Shown here in pieces: positions 35,019-43,587 of a stretch of DNA of 59,141 nt. A program made the translations under genes and the position numbers. Numbering within the stretch: position 1 is the stretch's first letter; the number at the start of each line of letters is the position of its first letter. Source of the stretch: Aestuariimicrobium sp. p3-SID1156 (GTDB taxonomy: Bacteria > Actinomycetota > Actinomycetes > Propionibacteriales > Propionibacteriaceae); the NCBI RefSeq assembly GCF_025144225.1, contig NZ_JALXXB010000013.1, positions 1 to 59,141 of the forward strand. The letters run 5' to 3'. The notes under the pieces are model-generated. The model made no database searches. It had not been told where the DNA came from and worked only from the letters and a program-made list of their open reading frames with translations.

Positions 35019-35491
35019 TGGCGGGCACACCAGCCACCGTCGCGCTCACCCGCGCCCGCATCCCCTTCACCGAGCACCACTATGACCACGACCCCAGGGC
35101 CGCGAGCTTCGGTCGTGAAGCCGCCGAGGCGCTCGGGCTCGACCCCGCCCAGGTCTTCAAGACCCTGGTCGTTGATTGCGGCGGCCAGCTCGCAGTCGGG
35201 ATCATTCCGGTCGACAAGCACCTTGACCTCAAGGCCATCGGGGCAGCCCTGGGGGTCAAGAAGGTCAGCATGGCCGAAGTCGCCCACGCCGAACGCACCA
35301 CCGGCTACGTCGCGGGAGGAATCTCCCCGGTCGGACAGCGCAAGGCCCTCCGCACCGTGCTGGACGCGTCCGCCACGGAACACGAGACGATCTACATCTC
35401 GGGCGGTCGTCGCGGTTTTGACATTGGCCTGGCGCCGGCCGACCTGGTGCGCATCACCCGCGCGACCACAGCGGCCATCGCCACGCGCTGA
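35018..35491 (+). CDS. ybaK: YbaK/EbsC-type Cys-tRNA(Pro) deacylase
   Basis: A trans-editing protein that hydrolyses mischarged Cys-tRNA(Pro). The ATG at 35018 overlaps the tyrA stop by 1 nt and gives 157 residues. The conserved YbaK core is seen in VFKTLVVD, VDKHLDLKAIGAALGVKKVSM, the catalytic-lysine region GYVAGGISPVGQRK, and ETIYISGGRRGFDIGLAPADL. Confidence 0.93.
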   Translation: MAGTPATVALTRARIPFTEHHYDHDPRAASFGREAAEALGLDPAQVFKTLVVDCGGQLAVGIIPVDKHLDLKAIGAALGVKKVSMAEVAHAERTTGYVAGGISPVGQRKALRTVLDASATEHETIYISGGRRGFDIGLAPADLVRITRATTAAIATR

Positions 35492-35572
35492 CAGAATGTT
35501 CACCCAGAAGGCACCTGGTGTTGGCCTGGTGTCCGTGTCCGTTTCCCACACTGTCAAACAAGGGGCCCTAGC

Positions 35573-36268
35573 GTGAATTTCGTGGAGCAGCCGGCGACCG
35601 ACCAGCACACCGACCTGGTGATTGCGATCGACGGACCCAGCGGGTCAGGCAAGTCATCGACCGCCCGGGGCGTGGCCCAGAAGCTGGGGCTCTCCTACCT
35701 GGACACCGGCGCCATGTACCGCGCCATCACCGTTGCCTTCCTGCGCTCGGACCTGCAGGCAAGTGACGCGGCTGGCATCGCCGCCCTGGCTGACAATGCC
35801 GAGCTCACCGTCACCGATGACCCGGAGGCGCCGGCAATCTCGCTCGACGGGGAGGATGTCACCTTCATCATCCGCGAGCCCCAGATCAGCCAGCACGTCT
35901 CGGTGGTCGCGACCAACCCGCACGTGCGCGAGGTGCTGACCGACCAGATGCGAGCCCTGGTCGAGGCGGCCGATCGCCGCATCGTCGTCGAGGGACGCGA
36001 CATCACCACCGTGGTCTGGCCCGATGCGCAGGTGCGAGTCCTGCTCGTGGCCGACGCGGAGGCCCGCATCGCCCGCCGCCAGGCCGAGCTGGACGGTGTG
36101 GACACCGCCCAGGTGACCGATCAGGTCGTACGCCGCGACCGGGATGACGCCACCGTGTCGGAATTCGGCACGCCCGCTGAGGGCGTCCACCTCGTTGATT
36201 CAACCCACATGGGCCTGGCGCAGGTGATCGACCTCATCTGCGCCATGGTCCCCGACGACATGGAGTGA
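35573..36268 (+). CDS. cmk: Cytidylate kinase
   Basis: Phosphorylates CMP and dCMP. The GTG start gives 231 residues with P-loop [10 protein letters not shown] (20-29), the substrate motif YLDTGAMYRAITVAFL, and VVEGRDITTVVWPDAQVRVLL. The 80-nt gap upstream may hold its promoter. cmk-plsC-der is a common actinobacterial order. Confidence 0.96.
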   Translation: MNFVEQPATDQHTDLVIAIDGPSGSGKSSTARGVAQKLGLSYLDTGAMYRAITVAFLRSDLQASDAAGIAALADNAELTVTDDPEAPAISLDGEDVTFIIREPQISQHVSVVATNPHVREVLTDQMRALVEAADRRIVVEGRDITTVVWPDAQVRVLLVADAEARIARRQAELDGVDTAQVTDQVVRRDRDDATVSEFGTPAEGVHLVDSTHMGLAQVIDLICAMVPDDME

Positions 36269-36269
36269 G

Positions 36270-37007
36270 ATGAGCCTCGACCTCAGGGCAGCACTGCTTG
36301 AGACCAGCGTCCAGACCACACCCGCGACACCGGACCTGCCTCGACTCGATGCGTTGCCTCCCCTGAGGACGAGCCTCCTGAACACCTTGCGCGGCACCTT
36401 TCGCCAGGCGCTGAACCGCATGTACGACGTCACCGTGCACGGTCTCGACGGCGTGCCCACCACCGGTCCGGTGATCCTGGCCGCGAACCACATCGGGACG
36501 CTCGATGGCCCGCTGCTGGTCGCCAACACGCCCCGCTGCTGGGCGCTGGCCAAGAGTGAGCTCTTCGAGTCCAGGGTCGGCCCTTTCCTGCATGCGGTCG
36601 GGCAGATCCCCGTGGCCCGCGACTACGCCGACATCCGGGCGGTGAAGCGCTGCGTGCAGGTACTCCAGGCCGGTCACGCGCTGGGGATCTTCCCCGAGGG
36701 GCTGCGCGGTGTCGGCGACATGACGCGCCTGCGTGGGGGAGCGGCCTACCTCGCCATGGTCACCGGCGCACCGATCGTGCCGGTCGCCATTCTCGGGACC
36801 CGGATGCCCGGCACGCACATCAAGTCCACGCCGCCCATGGGTTCGACGATGCACATCGTGTACGGTGAACAGGTTCACATCCCGATGCAGGAGTGGCCGC
36901 GCCGCAAGGCTGACGTCGCCTCGGCGACCCAGTACCTGGCGCAGGTGTGCAGCGAGCACGTCCGCGCGGCGCAGCAGATGACCCGGATGAGCCTGCCCGG
37001 CGCGTGA
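36270..37007 (+). CDS. plsC: 1-acyl-sn-glycerol-3-phosphate acyltransferase
   Basis: A phospholipid acyltransferase of the PlsC family, 245 residues. The catalytic HX4D motif is NHIGTLD (about 74-80), the glycerol-phosphate motif is FPEGLRG (about 141), and the later motif is GAPIVPVAILGT. The start follows the cmk stop by 1 nt, so the two are co-translated. Confidence 0.92.
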   Translation: MSLDLRAALLETSVQTTPATPDLPRLDALPPLRTSLLNTLRGTFRQALNRMYDVTVHGLDGVPTTGPVILAANHIGTLDGPLLVANTPRCWALAKSELFESRVGPFLHAVGQIPVARDYADIRAVKRCVQVLQAGHALGIFPEGLRGVGDMTRLRGGAAYLAMVTGAPIVPVAILGTRMPGTHIKSTPPMGSTMHIVYGEQVHIPMQEWPRRKADVASATQYLAQVCSEHVRAAQQMTRMSLPGA

Positions 37008-37040
37008 GAGGCGCGGGGGCTCACAGACAAGGACCCCGCC

Positions 37041-38450
37041 ATGACCGACGTTGAAGCCTTTGACCCCTCCGAGTACGAGGGCGACTTCCCCGACGAGTTC
37101 CGCGACTTCGCGCCGGAGGCCGGGCCCGCCGTGCCGAAGCCGGTGGTCGCGGTGGTCGGGCGTCCCAATGTGGGCAAGTCGACCCTGGTGAACCGCATTC
37201 TGGGACGCCGCGAGGCGGTCGTCCAGGACGTCCCCGGCGTCACCCGCGACCGCGTCAGCTACGACGCCAACTGGAGCGGGCGCGAGTTCGTCCTCGTCGA
37301 CACCGGTGGCTGGGTCTCGGACGCGCGTGGGCTGGCCCAGCAGATCGCCGAACAGGCGGAGCTGGCCATCATGGCCGCCGATGCCGTGATGTTCGTCGTG
37401 GACGCCACTGTCGGCACCACCGATGAGGACGAGGCCGTCGTGCGCGTCCTGCGGCAGTCGAAAAAGCCCGTGGTGCTGGTCGCCAACAAGGTGGACGACC
37501 AGCGCACCGAGGCCGAAGCCGCGTCGATGTGGAACCTTGGCCTGGGACAGCCGTGGGCAGTTTCGGCCATGCACGGGCGGGGGACCGGCGACATGCTGGA
37601 CGCGCTGCTCGAGGTGCTGCCCGAAACGCCGGCCGAAGGTGACCGTCCCGTGGGCGGGCCCCGCCGCGTCGCGATCGTCGGCAAGCCGAACGTGGGCAAG
37701 TCCTCCCTGCTGAACAAGATCGCCAGGGAGAAGCGCGTCGTCGTCTCCGACATCTCCGGCACCACGGTGGACCCCGTCGACGAGCTGGTCGAGGTCGGAG
37801 GCACCATCTACCGCTTCATCGACACCGCAGGAATTCGGCGTCGCGTGAAGGAGGCGTCAGGGCACGAGTACTACGCGTCCCTGCGCACCCAGACCGCCAT
37901 TGAGCGCGCCGAGGTCTGCGTCGTGGTCATCGACGCGTCGGAGGAGATCTCCGAGCAGGACCTGCGCATCCTCTCGATGGTCGAGGACGCCGGCCGCGCC
38001 CTCGTGATCGCCTACAACAAGTGGGATCTCACCGACGAGGAGCGCCGCTACTACCTCACGCGCGAGATCGAGCGTGACGTCTACGGCTTCACCTGGGCCC
38101 CCCATGTCAACGTTTCGGCCCTGACCGGGCGCAATGTCGACAAGCTGGAGAAGGCCATCGAGATGGCGCTGGAGGGCTGGGAGACCCGCATCCCCACGGG
38201 CAAGCTCAACGCCTTCCTGGGGCGCGTTGCTGCGGCCCACCCGCACCCGGTGCGCTCCGGCAAGCAGCCGCGCATCCTGTTCGGCACCCAGGCGCAGAAC
38301 TGCCCGCCCACCTTCGTGCTCTTCACCTCAGGGAAGTTCGACGACCAGTACAGTCGCTTCGTCGAGCGACGGCTGCGTGAGGACTTCGACTTCACCGGCA
38401 CGCCCGTGCACGTTCAGGTGCGAGCCCGGGAGAAGCGCAAGAACCGCTAA
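37041..38450 (+). CDS. der: GTPase Der (EngA), ribosome assembly
   Basis: A double-GTPase that matures the 50S subunit. The first G domain has [15 protein letters not shown] (about 40-54) and DTGGW. The second has [15 protein letters not shown] (about 213) and [19 protein letters not shown]. Both have NKxD motifs (VANKVDD, AYNKWDL), and a C-terminal KH-like domain follows ([13 protein letters not shown]). 469 residues, typical. The stop overlaps the end of the decayed DUF4241 gene on the other strand. Confidence 0.97.
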   Translation: MTDVEAFDPSEYEGDFPDEFRDFAPEAGPAVPKPVVAVVGRPNVGKSTLVNRILGRREAVVQDVPGVTRDRVSYDANWSGREFVLVDTGGWVSDARGLAQQIAEQAELAIMAADAVMFVVDATVGTTDEDEAVVRVLRQSKKPVVLVANKVDDQRTEAEAASMWNLGLGQPWAVSAMHGRGTGDMLDALLEVLPETPAEGDRPVGGPRRVAIVGKPNVGKSSLLNKIAREKRVVVSDISGTTVDPVDELVEVGGTIYRFIDTAGIRRRVKEASGHEYYASLRTQTAIERAEVCVVVIDASEEISEQDLRILSMVEDAGRALVIAYNKWDLTDEERRYYLTREIERDVYGFTWAPHVNVSALTGRNVDKLEKAIEMALEGWETRIPTGKLNAFLGRVAAAHPHPVRSGKQPRILFGTQAQNCPPTFVLFTSGKFDDQYSRFVERRLREDFDFTGTPVHVQVRAREKRKNR

Positions 38451-39425
38451 AGACGTCCCACCCTGCGTGGGATCACCTCGAAGTCGACAACCAGTTGCGC
38501 GGGTCGGCCCTGGGCATCCAGCCCCCAGAAGGCCGGGTAGCCGCCGTCGCCCCACCCCGAACGGCACAGGACGCAAAGTCGGTCTTTCCCGGTGACGTGA
38601 TGATCACGGCGTCCCTGTCGTCACTGGCGTATGCATCGGTGATTGCTTCGCGGGAGACTTCGTTCAGGGAGAGGAGAGTGGCCGCATCCGCGACGCCCAC
38701 GCTGCCGCTGTCGACGCCGACGATGTGGCTGCCATTGGTCTCTGCCAGGGCCTATTGGACCACCGGGCTCGCTGTCAGCAGGACGCGCAGGGCTGCGCAG
38801 TCGCCCTCGTGGATGGCAACCTCAGCCCGCGCCCGGCCGGCTGCGACGCGCAGGTCGAGCACCTTGGCCTCGTCGGTGCTCAGGTAGAAGAAGTCCTGAA
38901 GACACAGCACTTCGCCGTGCTCGAACTCACCGACCGGACGAACCTGGATGCCGGACTCAAACAGGTCTCCAGGATTCTTGCGATCCTCTGAGGTGAGCGG
39001 CGGGGGAGTCTTCGTCGTGGCCCCGGCGAGGGCCCTTTCGACAGCACCGCTGGATGCACGCGATCCGGATCCTTCAGGTACTCCTTGACGTCGTTCATGC
39101 GCCAGTCGTCGTCGATGCGGCGAAGCTTGAACTCCACGAAGCGATAGGCGGCCTCGCGGACCGCGCTCACGGTGGCGTACTGCCCGCGGACGGCCACCTC
39201 CGTGAACCTGGTGGTGGCGGGATCGAAGGGACTGGCCCCCTGATACGAATCCGAGCTGACGAGGAACTTGTCCGTGCCGTGTTCCCTGGAGACTTCTCTA
39301 CACGCTCGGCGCCAGTTCTCCCAGGCCTCGGGGTTCGGCGGGTCGAAGGTGCCTGCGGCTGCGGCATGGCGGCGCGTGTAGTCGGTCAGGAACGCGGTGA
39401 CACGCTCTTCAGGGGTAGTGGCCAC
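38447..39425 (-). pseudogene. Decayed NTF2-like/DUF4241 gene
   Basis: The N-terminus is intact: a GTG start at 39425 with GAGGAG upstream, then TTPEERVTAFLTDYTRRHA and an NTF2-like segment through EYLKDPDR. The coding then jumps frame near 39050. A DUF4241-like region follows (DLFESGIQVRPVGEFEHGE, LCLQDFFYLSTDEAKVLDLR). It is cut by an in-frame TAG at about 38753 and a further frameshift near 38550, before the DUF4241 end motif (WGDGGYPAFWGLDAQGRP) and the final TAG at 38447. Intact relatives are found near immunity or toxin genes, but no role can be given for this wreck. Assembly error is unlikely to explain three separate lesions. Confidence 0.7.
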
Positions 39426-39561
39426 GGGCTTGGCTCCTCATCGATCGATGTGGGGACGATACCGGGGGGACGACGCGCGGCCGCCCCGAGTTGGGGGTTT
39501 CGGGCCGGATCCGCTAATGTTCTTCTTCGGGTCGAGACCGCTCTCGTGGTCAAAGGTCCGG

Positions 39562-39636
<75 letters not shown>

Positions 39637-39641
39637 GTCCA

Positions 39642-39682
39642 AAGGGGCTTGTCAGAGCTAGTTTGCTCTGACGGGCCCCTTC
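39642..39682 (+). terminator. Terminator after tRNA-Pro (island side)
   Basis: A long imperfect hairpin, AAGGGGC..GTCAGAGC paired with GCTCTGAC..GCCCCTT, followed by CTTCG. It lies 6 nt past the tRNA and is carried by the island, which thereby supplies a new terminator for the tRNA. Confidence 0.65.
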
Positions 39683-39865
39683 TTCGTGCCCTATCGACAT
39701 TACAGGATACGGTTCGCACCTCTCCTCGAGACCCGCGTTTCCCCCTTGTGATCAGGCGTTTCTCCGCGGTAAGTGACTCGTGATTCCCTGCCCCGGACCA
39801 GTGGCTAGGAGGTCCTTTGACCGGGTCGCGTGGGCACCGATAGGTGCCGACGTTGTTGCGTGAGC

Positions 39866-40051
39866 ATGAATGCAGAGCAGCGCAGGGGTGACGTGGAGAG
39901 TGTGCAGTCAGCCGCTCGTCGCCTGGGTGTCTGCCCACGGACAGCACGGCGAATGATTGCCGACGGGCGACTACCGAGCTACCGGATAGGGGACCGACTG
40001 ATCGGCGCCCAGCGGGCTGACGTGGACGCTTTGGTTCGCCGTGCAACATGA
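39866..40051 (+). CDS. Excisionase-like helix-turn-helix protein
   Basis: A 61-residue MerR-like/HTH_17 DNA-binding protein (SVQSAARRLGVCPRTARRM, then LPSYRIGDRLIGAQRADVD). Its position just inside the left attachment site fits an excisionase or recombination directionality factor. The start is uncertain: GTG codons at 39830 and 39860 are in frame and no strong ribosome site is seen. Confidence 0.6.
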   Translation: MNAEQRRGDVESVQSAARRLGVCPRTARRMIADGRLPSYRIGDRLIGAQRADVDALVRRAT

Positions 40052-40626
40052 GTTCGACCATGGCGAACCTGCGGGTGAGAGTCGCACATACGAACCGCTG
40101 TCCGATGAAAATTCTGCCCTCTCTGGGCCCGCTTGAATCTCCTGTGTCAGCAGGGATCTCGGGAACTGTAGCGCCTCGTGTGCGAACTGGAAGTGGCGAT
40201 CGGTACTGGCGGTCGGACCACTCGATGACGCAGTACAGGTCCCAACTCTCCGAATATTGCACGAAAGCAAAATCTGAGACAATGCTGAATGGGTTTATCG
40301 CAAGAAAGTCCTCGACGGATAGCGATTCTCCTTTTCCTGAAAATTGCGGATCATGAGAGAATGAAAGGTAGATCGCAGCGTCCCGGTCGAGCCGTCCGGC
40401 TCCCGCCTGCGACACCCCGACCCGCCCGAGCGGCGCGGCACGTTAGCGGTGTCGGAGGCCGCCGGTACCGTAGGACACGGCACTATGAGAACAACTTAGG
40501 ACGCGCCCTCGGCGCGGAGGAGTACAACGCGATGAAGCGCAGGGCAGCACGGCCATCCCGCCGCGACGGCCGCCAGGCCGCCGCGGTTTCGTTGCGCTCG
40601 CGGCGCCCTGCTCGGAGGGTGTGCTG
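40052..40626. other. Unassigned leader region of the island
   Basis: About 575 nt without a secure gene. The part from 40060 to 40380 is AT-richer than its surroundings. On the minus strand a frame reading through 40415 has protein-like composition (for example SVEDFLAINPFSIVSDFAF and YSESWDLYCVIEWSDRQYR), but it continues across the excisionase gene and has no recognisable domain. It may be a gene remnant. The stretch 40480-40620 is GC-rich with small palindromes and probably holds the promoter and leader of the helicase gene. Confidence 0.3.
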
Positions 40627-43527
40627 ATGGCCACCTCGCTGACGGACTACCAGGCGAAGTACTACGCGCACGAGCTGCAGCGTAGCTACGCGAACGATCA
40701 CGTCGGCAAGCTCGCCGGGCTCCTGTTCGACGCCCAGGTGGAGCCGAAGCCGCACCAGATCGACGCTGCCCTGTTCGCGCTGCAGACTCCGTTCCTGCCG
40801 GGCGTGATTCTCGCTGATGAGGTGGGCCTCGGTAAGACGATCGAGGCGGGCATCGTCATTTCGCAGTACTGGGCGGAGCGCCGCCGCAGCATCCTTATCG
40901 TCGCCCCGTCGAGCCTTCGGCAACAGTGGCAGCAGGAACTCTACGAGAAGTTCCTCATCCCGTCCGCCATCCTCGACCCGAAGTCGAAGGACTCGCTGCT
41001 TGACGCTGCGGGCGGCCGTTCGGCGCAGGTGTTGATCTGCTCGTATGAGTTCGCGCTCCGGCATGAGACGTCGCTTCTGAAGGCTTGGGATCTGGTGGTT
41101 GCGGACGAGGCGCACCGGCTACGCAACTACTGGACGGGCAAGACGAAGGCCGCCGAGGCGGTGGCGCACATCGTCAAGGGCGCACACAAGACGGTGCTGC
41201 TGACGGCGACGCCGCTGCAGAACAAGCTCGAGGAGCTGTACGGGCTGGTCTCAATCTTCGACCCGGACTATTTCTATTCCCTTGATGCCTTCCGGGAGCG
41301 GTACGTCAAGAACCGCGACCTGGGCGGTGATGACGACCTGGTGGAGCGTGTCGCCACAGTCTCGAAGCGCACCTTGCGCCGCGATGCGGACAAGTACATC
41401 CACTTCACCAAGCGCCTGCCCCTGACGGTTGAGTTCACCCCGTCGCCGGACGAGGTGCGGCTCTACGACTTGGTGAATGACTACCTGCAGCGCGACGAGC
41501 TGTTCGCCTTCGCCGGCAGTCAGCGCCACCTCTCTGCTCTGATCATCCGGAAGCGTCTCGGCTCGTCGACCTACGCGGTCGCGAGCACGCTGGAGAACAT
41601 CGCCAACCGTCTGGCGAGCGAGGTTGCGGCTGGACAGCGCCGTGATGGCCGTGGTGGCCTCGTGGCAGCAGACTTCGCTGTAGACGACGAAATCACCAGC
41701 GAGGAACTGGAGGAGGCCGACGAGATCGACGGCACGGGCACCGGTGCCCGTGCGTCGTCGTTGCCGTTGGACGAGTCCTTGCTGGAGGCGATGCGTGCCG
41801 AGGTTGGGGAGCTGCGCGAGTACGCGGCGCTGGCCCGTTCGATCACAGAGAACCAGAAGGCGGTCAAGCTCGGAGAGGCGCTCGACCTCGGCTTTGAGCG
41901 GCTGCGCGAGCTGGGTGCTCCCGAGAAGGCCATCATCTTCACGGACTCGACGAAGACGCAGGAATACATCGCGCGTTCCTTGCGTGAGGCCGGTCGCGGC
42001 GAGGGCATCGTTCTTTTTAACGGGTCGAACAACGGGCCGGAGCAGACCGCGATCTACCAGGCGTGGTTGGAGAAGAACAGAGACGGCGACCTGATCACCG
42101 GCATTGTCTCCGTGGATCGTCGCAAGGCGCTCGTGGAGTACTTCCGCACCGAGGGCACGATCATGATCGCGACCGAGGCCGCAGCAGAGGGCATCAACCT
42201 TCAGTTCTGCTCGATGCTCGTCAACTACGACCTGCCCTGGAACCCGCAGCGGGTCGAGCAGCGCATCGGCCGCGTGCACCGCTTCGGGCAGAAGCACAAC
42301 GTCGTCGTCGTGAACTTCTCGAACAAGGGCAACATCGCCGAGCAGCGCATCCTGGAGTTGCTGACGAACAAGTTCCAACTGTTCTCCAGCGTCTTCGGCG
42401 CCAGCGACGAGGTGCTCGGCGCGATCGAGGACGGACTCGACTTCGAGAAGACGATCAGCGACATCCTCACCCGCTGCAGAACCGCCGACGAACTGGACGC
42501 CGCGTTCAGGGAGCTTGAAGAACAGTACGCGGGCGAGATCTCCCGTGAGATGGCCAGCGCCAAGGCGAAGGTCTTCGACAACCTCGACCCCCACGTCCAG
42601 GATCGCCTCAAGGCCTACGACGCGCAGTCCGGCGAGGTGCTCAACAAGTTCGAGCGCCTACTGCTCGCGGTAACCCGGCACGAACTGGACGAGCACGCCA
42701 CCTTCGAGGGCGACGGGCGCACCTTCGTGCTGAACCAGTCGCCAGTGAAGGACGCGCCTACCGGGCGCTACTTCTTCAAGTCCCAGCCGCTGGAGAACGC
42801 CCACCAGTACCGTTACGCGAGCCCGCTGGCCCAGCACGTCGTCGAGACCGCCAAGACCCACGACACCCCGGCACGCGAACTGACCTTCTCGCTGAGCCAG
42901 TCGGAGCGCGTCAGCAGCGCGATTCGCGCACTGGAGGGCACTAGCGGTGAGCTCACCGTCAGCGTCGCGACCTTCCGGATGAGGGCGCGCGACGAGGATG
43001 TCTCTGAGTCCTACATGCTTGCCGGTGCCCTGAGCGATGACGGCCGGTGGCTCGACGAGGAGTACGTCGCAGACATCCTTGACCTCGCCTGCATCGATGT
43101 CGGCACGCAACCGGTGGCGATCGACGAGAGCCGCTTCATGCCGCATCTCGACACTCGCCGGGCTGAGCTGGAGAAGGAAGTCCAGGGTCGCAACGCTCGC
43201 TACTACGACCAGCAGGAGGAACTGCTCTACCGCAACCAGCAGGATCGTAAAGCCGAGCACGAGGGCAAGATCCGCGAGTACCGCGCCAAGGAGAAGGAAG
43301 CCCGCAAGCTCGCCCGGCAGGCCGACGACCCGATGGAGCAGCTGCGGCTCAAGAAGGAGGCCCGGAAGTGGGAGCAGCGTGCCGAGGAGGCCGACGAGGA
43401 CTTCCGCGATACACGCAAGAAGCTCCGGGCCGAGGCCGACAAGTACCTCGAGCTGATCGAGCAGTCGCTCCAGGGAACCCAGGAGACCGAGCACCTGTTC
43501 ACGATTCGCTGGCGGATCGCCACATAG
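40627..43527 (+). CDS. SNF2/RapA-type DEAH helicase
   Basis: A 966-residue superfamily 2 ATPase expected to translocate on or remodel DNA. The ATG at 40627 has GGAGGG 7 nt upstream. Motifs: I LADEVGLGKTIEAG (62-75), II VADEAHRLRN (158-167), III LTATPLQN, V TEAAAEGINLQF and VI RIGRVHRFGQ. The C-terminal 200 residues end in a long charged coiled coil (about 860-955). There is no attached nuclease. The general shape resembles the SNF2 helicases of class 1 DISARM (DrmD) and other defence loci, but drmA, drmB and drmC are absent. It is the first gene of the defence run and precedes the methyltransferase by 60 nt. Confidence 0.9.
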   Translation: MATSLTDYQAKYYAHELQRSYANDHVGKLAGLLFDAQVEPKPHQIDAALFALQTPFLPGVILADEVGLGKTIEAGIVISQYWAERRRSILIVAPSSLRQQWQQELYEKFLIPSAILDPKSKDSLLDAAGGRSAQVLICSYEFALRHETSLLKAWDLVVADEAHRLRNYWTGKTKAAEAVAHIVKGAHKTVLLTATPLQNKLEELYGLVSIFDPDYFYSLDAFRERYVKNRDLGGDDDLVERVATVSKRTLRRDADKYIHFTKRLPLTVEFTPSPDEVRLYDLVNDYLQRDELFAFAGSQRHLSALIIRKRLGSSTYAVASTLENIANRLASEVAAGQRRDGRGGLVAADFAVDDEITSEELEEADEIDGTGTGARASSLPLDESLLEAMRAEVGELREYAALARSITENQKAVKLGEALDLGFERLRELGAPEKAIIFTDSTKTQEYIARSLREAGRGEGIVLFNGSNNGPEQTAIYQAWLEKNRDGDLITGIVSVDRRKALVEYFRTEGTIMIATEAAAEGINLQFCSMLVNYDLPWNPQRVEQRIGRVHRFGQKHNVVVVNFSNKGNIAEQRILELLTNKFQLFSSVFGASDEVLGAIEDGLDFEKTISDILTRCRTADELDAAFRELEEQYAGEISREMASAKAKVFDNLDPHVQDRLKAYDAQSGEVLNKFERLLLAVTRHELDEHATFEGDGRTFVLNQSPVKDAPTGRYFFKSQPLENAHQYRYASPLAQHVVETAKTHDTPARELTFSLSQSERVSSAIRALEGTSGELTVSVATFRMRARDEDVSESYMLAGALSDDGRWLDEEYVADILDLACIDVGTQPVAIDESRFMPHLDTRRAELEKEVQGRNARYYDQQEELLYRNQQDRKAEHEGKIREYRAKEKEARKLARQADDPMEQLRLKKEARKWEQRAEEADEDFRDTRKKLRAEADKYLELIEQSLQGTQETEHLFTIRWRIAT

Positions 43528-43587
43528 ACCACGGGTCATTCACGAACCCGACACAAATTGTTAAAAGCATGAAAGAGAATCACGCGA

